Source of the DNA: Candidatus Methylomirabilota bacterium
GTDB lineage: Bacteria; Methylomirabilota; Methylomirabilia; Methylomirabilales; Methylomirabilaceae
Assembly (NCBI GenBank): GCA_016200385.1
Contig: JACQEV010000088.1
Coordinates: forward strand, 1 to 5,544
Direction of reading: 5' to 3'
DNA length: 5,544 bases
Position 1 is the first letter of the stretch, and every line of letters starts with the position of its first letter. Made by a program: the position numbers and the translations under genes. The notes beneath the pieces were generated by a model. It was not told the DNA's origin. It made no database searches and saw nothing but the letters and a program-made list of their open reading frames with translations. Positions 1 through 4,174 of this stretch are shown here, one piece after another.

Positions 1-1
1 A

Positions 2-196
2 GATGCCGGCGTCGAGTGGGATAACGAGGTGTTATGGTGGCTGGACAAGAACATGGTCGTGAAGGGCCAGTTCTCGTTCCTGTTCCCAGGCGATGGCATC
101 AAGCAGATCGCAAGGGCATTGGCGAGCACCACTGCCGACCTGCACCCTGATAACACTGCGATCCGGCTGGCGATGGAGATCATCTGGAACTTCTAG
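2..196 (+). CDS. C-terminal end of a probable outer-membrane beta-barrel protein (5' truncated by window)
   Basis: The frame is open from base 2 and stops at TAG 194-196, giving 64 residues that begin DAGVEWDNEV and end AMEIIWNF. The last residues alternate polar and hydrophobic and finish with a terminal Phe, with Trp at -3 and Ile at -5. This is the pattern of the C-terminal beta-signal recognised by the BAM complex, so the protein probably sits in the outer membrane. The stretch NMVVKGQFSFLF likewise reads as an amphipathic strand, followed by a turn and a possible loop before the final strand. A strong terminator lies 22 bases after the stop, which fits the end of a transcription unit. 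Only the C-terminus is visible, so the family (porin, alginate-export-like, DUF1302-like or other) cannot be named. Codon use and the stop/terminator arrangement support a real gene; the barrel assignment is inference from the end signature. Confidence 0.6.
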   Translation, partial: DAGVEWDNEVLWWLDKNMVVKGQFSFLFPGDGIKQIARALASTTADLHPDNTAIRLAMEIIWNF

Positions 197-217
197 GACA
201 TCTCGGAGCGGTTTAAC

Positions 218-255
218 AAAAACCCCCTCCCAGAGCAACCCGGGAGGGGGTTTTT
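218..255 (+). terminator. Intrinsic transcription terminator
   Basis: A 14-bp perfect stem pairs AAAAACCCCCTCCC (218-231) with GGGAGGGGGTTTTT (242-255) around a 10-base loop. The GC core is followed by a T run continuing into TTTTTGCTT, and it lies 22 bases after the stop of the barrel gene. Because the left arm begins with an A run, the structure would also form a hairpin plus U-tract on the opposite strand. Nothing obvious on the right is transcribed leftwards into it. Confidence 0.93.
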
Positions 256-257
256 GC

Positions 258-395
258 TTCCATTGAGCAATTAATAGAGAGTACAATCGTTCAGATTTAG
301 AGTTGATGGCTTAGGAAACAAACACTGCGCCCTGTTCTGTCTATGAACTCTGAACGCCTTTAGTCCCCCGCTAAACCGAGGAGCATCACTTTCGT
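258..395 (+). promoter_or_regulatory. Leader region before the lipoprotein gene; possible promoter, weakly supported
   Basis: This 138-base gap between the terminator and the lipoprotein start is clearly richer in A/T than the flanking genes, as expected for a promoter region, and the upstream terminator means the lipoprotein gene needs its own promoter. TACAAT at 282-287 is a fair -10 hexamer (5 of 6 to TATAAT), but no good -35 lies 16-18 bases before it, so the exact promoter is uncertain. A GAGGAG ribosome-binding sequence at 378-383 lies 12 bases before the ATG. No small gene or riboswitch-like fold was recognised here. Confidence 0.3.
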
Positions 396-1664
396 ATGAA
401 ATTCCTGCGGTTCGCAAGAGCGAGCGCGAGCCTCCCACTCGTTCTGGCCCTCTCCCTCCCTGGCTGCTCCCTATGGAACCGGGTTGCGCCGGGAAAGGGA
501 GGCGAACAGACGGCGGTGAAGGAGAAGGCGCCGGTCTCTTCTAAGGAGCAGGTCGCTGCTGCTTCAGCACCTGCCGCCGAGAAACCCGATAAACCCGAGG
601 CGAAGCAGAAAGATAAAGGTAAAGAGGGCGAGAAGCCGCTGACCGAGAGCCAGGCGGAGTGGGAAGATAAGGTTATCCGGACGCCCGGTCTGGTCTCCGC
701 CGAGTACTTCCGCCAGCGACAGCCTCCTTCTGGTGATTTCGACCTGGGCCTTGGTCGGCTATTCGGGCGATCGAAAGAGCAAGAGCAGAAGCAAAAGAGC
801 CTGGAGGAGCGGATCGCGAAGCTGGAGGCAGAGCGGGCGGCTGGCGTCCCTGCGGCTGGAGGCTCCCCTGGCGTGGCTTCTCGGGCAAAAGTCGCTGTGG
901 CGGACGGTCGAGGCCCGGTCAATCGGGTGGCGATGGTGGCATTCGAGCCCGAGACTCCGAACCCCAAGGCATTTGGCCGGATCCCGCTGGAGATCGTAGC
1001 CTCGGCCCTCGAGAAGGAGCCCCGATTGATCGTCGTGGAGCCGCCGATGGTCGATCGCGTGCTCCAGGATCAGCGGATCCGCCCGACGGCCGCAAATGCC
1101 AAACAGGTCGCGACACTCCTGGAGCGGGATTTGGGGACCCAGCTCGTCATTTTCCTCGATGAGGCGGCTGTCAACGCTGACTGGGATCGAAGGGGCCAGG
1201 TACTTGCTCAGGTCGTCCTGAGGGGCGAGATTCGCGAGGGGGTCACCGGGCAGGCGCTGAGCCTGCTGTCGGCCAAAGGGACGCAGGCAGCGTCCGGCGC
1301 GCAGGAGGCGTTGGCCAGAGTGGAGGCGCTCAAGCAGGCATCGGATCAACTGTCTGCCGCTATTCTCAAAAAAGCGGTCGAGTATGAGTGGAACGCGCGG
1401 GTTCTCTCCGTCGAGGATGGCCGGGTTCGCCTCAATGCTGGCCGCCGCTCGGGCCTCCAGGAGGGCGATCTCCTCCGGGTCTTCAAGAGCGAGGGCCAGG
1501 AAATCTATAACCCTACCACGAAGCTGTTCGTCGGTCTCGACCTCGGCGATCCGAAGGGCAAGGTGCGAGTCGCCGATTTCTTCGGGGCCGATGCTGCCAT
1601 CGCAAAGATCACCGAAGGCTCCGGCTTTGCGCCGAACGATCTCCTAAAACTGGACAAGCGCTAA
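396..1664 (+). CDS. Outer-envelope lipoprotein with CsgG/TolB-like and FlgT C-terminal-like domains
   Basis: This is a 422-residue protein. It starts MKFLRFARAS with a positively charged n-region, a hydrophobic core and an LPGC lipobox, predicting lipidation at Cys24, the only cysteine. Ser at +2 (not Asp) favours sorting to the outer membrane. Residues 30-95 are a K/E/P/A-rich linker. Residues 124-150 form a likely short coiled coil (KEQEQKQKSLEERIAKLEAE). Residues 175-330 resemble the CsgG/TolB-N/FlgT-middle fold: a beta strand VNRVAMVAF, a helix, then a strand RLIVVEPPMVDRVLQDQR and LGTQLVIFL. Residues 331-422 resemble the FlgT C-terminal beta domain (VRLNAGRRSGLQEGDLLRVF, then a G-x-V/D-L finish). 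FlgT in Vibrio is a flagellar H-ring protein, but no flagellar genes are seen here, so the role is probably different: perhaps assembly or stabilisation of an envelope complex. Start chosen for the intact signal peptide and GAGGAG upstream. It is followed by a related exported protein after 117 bases. Lipoprotein status is strong; the domain names come from pattern reading only. Confidence 0.85.
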   Translation: MKFLRFARASASLPLVLALSLPGCSLWNRVAPGKGGEQTAVKEKAPVSSKEQVAAASAPAAEKPDKPEAKQKDKGKEGEKPLTESQAEWEDKVIRTPGLVSAEYFRQRQPPSGDFDLGLGRLFGRSKEQEQKQKSLEERIAKLEAERAAGVPAAGGSPGVASRAKVAVADGRGPVNRVAMVAFEPETPNPKAFGRIPLEIVASALEKEPRLIVVEPPMVDRVLQDQRIRPTAANAKQVATLLERDLGTQLVIFLDEAAVNADWDRRGQVLAQVVLRGEIREGVTGQALSLLSAKGTQAASGAQEALARVEALKQASDQLSAAILKKAVEYEWNARVLSVEDGRVRLNAGRRSGLQEGDLLRVFKSEGQEIYNPTTKLFVGLDLGDPKGKVRVADFFGADAAIAKITEGSGFAPNDLLKLDKR

Positions 1665-1765
1665 ATCCCATCCTCCTTCCTACACCGCTCTATCCCTGTT
1701 GATTACCGCCATCCAAGATGCCGCGCCAGGATCGGTCTTATTTCTCAAATCGTCGGTTTTAGAGT

Positions 1766-1771
1766 GGGAGG
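1766..1771 (+). promoter_or_regulatory. Ribosome-binding site that favours the ATG at 1782
   Basis: GGGAGG lies 10 bases before ATG 1782. A GTG at 1764 is in the same frame, but it overlaps this purine motif and has no comparable motif in front of it. This supports starting the second envelope protein at 1782 rather than 1764. Confidence 0.65.
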
Positions 1772-1781
1772 CAAGAGTCGA

Positions 1782-2549
1782 ATGTGGATCTGCCAGCCGA
1801 GGCGATGGATGGCTGTCGCAGCTGCGGCCCGTGTTCTGCTTGTCCCCTACGGCATGACGCATGGGGAAGACGCTACCCTCAGTCACTCGACTGACGAAGC
1901 GGCAAAGCAAATCGCCGGGGTTTTCCCCCTCGTGCAAGGTATGGTGGTGAAGGTGGATGGCGACCGGGTACTAGTGGATCTCGGCGCAAGACGAGGGGCC
2001 TATGAGGGAATGGAACTTGAAGTGTACCGGGAGGGGGAAGAGGTCAAACACCCGATCAGCGGCCAGATCCTGGGTAGGCGTGATGTTCGACGTGGCGTGA
2101 TCAGGGTCGTAGAGGTCAAAGAGGAGTTTTCCGAAGCAGTCGTCGTGAGCCTGGAGAAAGAAGCGAAGCTCAGTTGGGGCGACAGCGTCCGGGTCAGTTC
2201 AGACCACATCACGGTTGCGCTCCCGCTCATCGACCCTGGAGACGTTCGTGGCGTCAACGTCCACTCCGTCACCAAAGACTTGGCGATCGCCCTTACGAAA
2301 ACCGGCCGATTCATGTTGGTCGAGGAGCCCCTGATTCGGGCGTCGATCGGCTCCGAGCGATCTTCATGGGTGGAGCATCCGCCGGATCCCGCCACCATGA
2401 AGATCTTGACGGAGAAGCTCAGAGCCCAGGCACTGATACTTGGAAAGATCAGCTACGCGGAGAAAAGGGTCTTTCTTGGTCTGCAGGTCCTTTCGACCCG
2501 AACCGGTGGGACGTTGGGATTGGCCAGCGTTGAGCTCAAAGGATTGTAA
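1782..2549 (+). CDS. Exported protein with FlgT C-terminal-like domain followed by CsgG/TolB-like domain
   Basis: From ATG 1782 the protein has 255 residues; an in-frame GTG at 1764 would add six. Residues 1-28 look like a signal peptide: Arg7-Arg8, a hydrophobic stretch AVAAAARVLLVPYG, then a likely cleavage near THG-ED. There is no lipobox, so it is probably soluble in the periplasm or surface-bound by a partner. Residues 47-138 form a small beta domain (GMVVKVDGDRVLVDLGARRG, then YEGMELEVYREGEEV, and a closing WGDSVRV) matching the C-terminal domain of the upstream lipoprotein in its G-x-R-x-G-x-x-x-G-x-x-L pattern. Residues 143-255 resemble its CsgG/TolB-like part: a helix LAIALTKTGRFMLVEEPLIRASI and a strand AQALILGKISY. 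The domain order is therefore reversed relative to its neighbour. The 117-base gap shows no terminator, so co-transcription is plausible. It converges on the GntR regulator gene 30 bases away. Function unknown; a joint envelope complex with the lipoprotein is an inference. Confidence 0.8.
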   Translation: MWICQPRRWMAVAAAARVLLVPYGMTHGEDATLSHSTDEAAKQIAGVFPLVQGMVVKVDGDRVLVDLGARRGAYEGMELEVYREGEEVKHPISGQILGRRDVRRGVIRVVEVKEEFSEAVVVSLEKEAKLSWGDSVRVSSDHITVALPLIDPGDVRGVNVHSVTKDLAIALTKTGRFMLVEEPLIRASIGSERSSWVEHPPDPATMKILTEKLRAQALILGKISYAEKRVFLGLQVLSTRTGGTLGLASVELKGL

Positions 2550-2579
2550 GGGTCTGCCTCGACCAGCGTCTGGAAAAGC

Positions 2580-3326
2580 TCACCGTCTTCCTTTCTTTGT
2601 CGGAGCCCGCTTGCTGCCATCCTCGGCCTGCCGGCCTATAATCAACCTCTCCACGGCGACCAAGTGGTCCAGCATCGCCCGTTGAGCGGACGCCGCGTCG
2701 CGCCGCTGAATCGCCTTCAGGATTCGCCGGTGATCCTGATGGGAGCGCCTCGGCCGCCCAGGGATTTGAAGCGATTCCTCCCGGCTCTGTGTGAGCAGGT
2801 CGATCAGGGCGTGCACAATGCGGGTGATGGCGCGGTTATGGGCTGAGCTGGCGATGGCAGCGTGAAAGGCGGCGTCTTGGGCCAGGCCGGTGCGCCCGGC
2901 GGTTATCTCCCTGGCTTGCTCCTCCAGGATCCGCGTCATCTCGTGGATCTCTTCCGACGTGGACCTGCGGGCAGCGAGGCCGGCGATTGGCGGCTCGAGG
3001 AGCCGGCGGGCTTCGAAGAGCTCACCCACCACTGCCCGCTGCGTCAGGATCACAAGGGCCAGCGGCTCAACCAGCGAGTCCACCGAGATTTCCCGGACGA
3101 AGGTTCCCTCCCCAAGTCGGATCTCGATGAGCCCCATTGACTCCAGGGTTCGCAGAGCCTCACGGACCGAGGGCCGGCTGACCTTGAATCGCTCGGCAAG
3201 CTCCCTCTCAGGCGGAAGCCTGTCGCCGGACTTGAGCTTCCCCTCCGAGATCAGCGTCCGGATCTGTCGGACGATCTCCTCGTAGATCCGGGTGCTGTTG
3301 ATGGGCTCGACCTTGTGCCACTCCAT
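2580..3326 (-). CDS. FadR-subfamily GntR transcriptional regulator (FCD domain)
   Basis: This is a 248-residue cytoplasmic DNA-binding protein. Residues 12-79 are a GntR winged helix-turn-helix: IYEEIVRQIRTLISEGKLKSG, LPPERELAERFKVSRPSVREALRTLE with the recognition helix, then the wing GEGTFVRE. Residues 98-225 are the all-helical FCD effector domain. The metal-ligand set of that family is visible as Asp151 and His155 (in DAAFH), His199 (in DHRRILKAI) and His221 (in DHL), so a divalent metal and an organic acid effector are expected. The length is normal for FadR-type proteins, with a basic C-terminal tail (KRAPTKKGRR). It lies downstream of terC and tctA on the same strand, so control of carboxylate uptake is the natural inference; the ligand is unknown. 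The start is fixed by the N-terminal alignment, and the next Met is inside the DNA-binding domain. The ribosome-binding site is poor (GGAACGG, 12 bases away) and lies in the inverted repeat just upstream. It converges on the envelope gene with no terminator recognised in the 30-base gap. Confidence 0.93.
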   Translation of the reverse strand: MEWHKVEPINSTRIYEEIVRQIRTLISEGKLKSGDRLPPERELAERFKVSRPSVREALRTLESMGLIEIRLGEGTFVREISVDSLVEPLALVILTQRAVVGELFEARRLLEPPIAGLAARRSTSEEIHEMTRILEEQAREITAGRTGLAQDAAFHAAIASSAHNRAITRIVHALIDLLTQSREESLQIPGRPRRSHQDHRRILKAIQRRDAASAQRAMLDHLVAVERLIIGRQAEDGSKRAPTKKGRR

Positions 3327-3332
3327 CGCGCG

Positions 3333-3349
3333 CTAGTACCGTTCCAACT
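3333..3349. repeat. Left terminal inverted repeat
   Basis: CTAGTACCGTTCCAACT, pairing with 3424-3440. The single mismatch is A3338 against the base opposite C3435. Read on the - strand, this arm supplies the GGAACGG that is the only purine-rich candidate ribosome-binding sequence for the GntR gene. Confidence 0.85.
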
Positions 3350-3350
3350 G

Positions 3351-3378
3351 TTTATGGCGAGATTGCCGTTCCGCGCAA
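3351..3378 (-). promoter_or_regulatory. Candidate promoter for the GntR regulator inside the inverted-repeat element
   Basis: On the - strand, TTGCGC (3373-3378) and CATAAA (3351-3356) are separated by 16 bases. The -10 matches TATAAT at four of six positions and the -35 matches TTGACA at three of six. A start about seven bases later would leave a leader of roughly 18 bases before the ATG at 3326. The match is modest and could be chance, but the position is right for a promoter serving the regulator separately from tctA-terC. Confidence 0.25.
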
Positions 3379-3423
3379 CCGCGACCGCTGCTATAGCGAA
3401 CGCGGCTCACATTCGGCGCATCA

Positions 3424-3440
3424 AGTTGGAACGGCACTAG
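3424..3440. repeat. Right terminal inverted repeat
   Basis: AGTTGGAACGGCACTAG, the partner of 3333-3349. Its outer CTAG overlaps the last codons of terC: the stop TAG occupies 3437-3439 on the - strand and base 3440 is the third position of the final Asp codon. Confidence 0.85.
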
Positions 3441-4153
3441 TCCACTGCCTTCGAGCTTTTCACCTGTTCAGGGGCGTATGGGGTGCGGCGGGCCAGCATC
3501 CATCCCAATAGGGTCAACGTCACCGCCAATGCGCCGGGCGCCCCCCAATGTAGGACTCCGATCCACGATTCGGTCCAGCTACGGACGATCGTGTCCTCGA
3601 TCATCATCTCTCCTGCTACCCAGCCGAGGACTCCGCCGCCGAACCAGACGATCCACTGGAAGCGATTCATGAGTCGGGCCAGAAGTCCGCTCCCCCAGAT
3701 CACGATGGGGATCGAGAGACCGATGCCGAAGATCACCAGGATGAGGTCCCCTCGAGCGGCCGCGGCCACCGCCAAGACGTTATCGAGACTCATGATGAGG
3801 TCGGCCACAATGATGATCCAGATCGCCTCCCAGAGCGTGGTCCCGTGTCGTGCCTTCCCTTCTCCTTCGTCCCCGTTTTCGCTGACGAGCTTGAGAGCGA
3901 TCCAGACCAGAACAAGCCCTCCCACCGCCTGGAGGAAAGGGATCCGAAGGAGCCGGCTGACGATGGTGATGAAGATGAGCCGAAACGCCACTGCCCCGAC
4001 TGTTCCTCCGAGCAGGCCGAAGAACTGCTGTCGGGGAGGTAGGGTGCGGACCGCCATGGCGATGACCAGGGCGTTGTCACCTGACAGGCTCAGGTTGATA
4101 AAGACGATGCCGAGCCAGCGCGCCCAGAACTGTGGATCAAGCAGAAATGCCAT
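3437..4153 (-). CDS. TerC-family integral membrane protein (YjbE-like), probable metal-ion transport
   Basis: This is a 238-residue inner-membrane protein with about seven hydrophobic segments (near 10-34, 43-66, 72-91, 107-133, 137-158, 166-183 and 200-221). The two TerC-family signatures are clear: NLSLSGDNALVIAMA (20-34, with Asp26-Asn27) and ADLIMSLDNVLAVAAA (117-132, with Asp118, Asp124 and Asn125). These acidic residues inside membrane segments are the expected ion site. Family members such as E. coli Alx/MntY and Bacillus YkoY/YceF are linked to manganese export or metal loading of exported enzymes; the size matches the short YjbE-type group. An acidic loop (SENGDEGEGKARHG, 91-104) splits the halves. 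AAGGAGAG lies seven bases before the ATG. It begins 21 bases after the tctA stop, so co-transcription is very likely. No manganese riboswitch can be present in such a short gap. The stop codon lies in the CTAG end of the inverted-repeat element. The link to carboxylate transport is unexplained. Confidence 0.92.
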   Translation of the reverse strand: MAFLLDPQFWARWLGIVFINLSLSGDNALVIAMAVRTLPPRQQFFGLLGGTVGAVAFRLIFITIVSRLLRIPFLQAVGGLVLVWIALKLVSENGDEGEGKARHGTTLWEAIWIIIVADLIMSLDNVLAVAAAARGDLILVIFGIGLSIPIVIWGSGLLARLMNRFQWIVWFGGGVLGWVAGEMMIEDTIVRSWTESWIGVLHWGAPGALAVTLTLLGWMLARRTPYAPEQVKSSKAVD

Positions 4154-4156
4154 CGG

Positions 4157-4164
4157 CTCTCCTT
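4157..4164 (-). promoter_or_regulatory. Strong ribosome-binding site for the TerC-family gene
   Basis: AAGGAGAG on the - strand lies wholly in the 21-base gap between the tctA stop and the terC ATG. The gap is too short for a promoter and leader, so terC is probably expressed from the tctA transcript by independent initiation. Confidence 0.7.
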
Positions 4165-4174
4165 CTGGAGATGA

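Larger units (their letters stand above)
3333..3440. mobile_element. MITE-like element with 17-base terminal inverted repeats ending in CTAG
   Basis: The left arm CTAGTACCGTTCCAACT (3333-3349) matches the reverse complement of the right arm AGTTGGAACGGCACTAG (3424-3440) at 16 of 17 bases. The arms enclose 74 bases with no coding potential. A third partial copy, GCCGTTCC, lies at 3365-3372 in the left-arm orientation, and a palindrome GCTATAGC sits at 3390-3397. Small size, near-perfect terminal repeats and a TA inside CTAG at both ends fit a non-autonomous relative of IS630/Tc1-mariner-type elements, which duplicate TA, with CTAG a reported preference for IS630. The right end carries the terC stop codon (TAG on the - strand, 3437-3439), and the left end lies six bases before the regulator ATG. 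It could instead be a regulatory site with two widely spaced operator copies. No transposase is present. Confidence 0.6.

Noticed and set aside
32..286. An 84-codon - strand frame across the barrel gene end and terminator
   Set aside because: It reads through the terminator hairpin and opposes a convincing C-terminal beta-signal; no domain is recognised.
386..1349. Two long - strand frames (386-967 and 759-1349) opposite the lipoprotein gene
   Set aside because: They have low-complexity Ser/Pro/Arg products, overlap each other, and have no plausible start context; the + strand frame has a full signal peptide and domain structure.
1764..1766. GTG start for the second envelope protein
   Set aside because: It overlaps the GGGAGG motif that is ideally placed for the ATG at 1782, and the six extra residues add nothing to the signal peptide.
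2345..2362. Imperfect palindrome GATCGGCTC-C-GAGCGATC
   Set aside because: It lies inside coding sequence, has a one-base bulge and no T run, and looks like chance in GC-rich DNA.
2563..2573. CCAG-CGT-CTGG hairpin between the convergent genes
   Set aside because: A 4-bp stem with no U-tract on either strand is too weak to be called a terminator.
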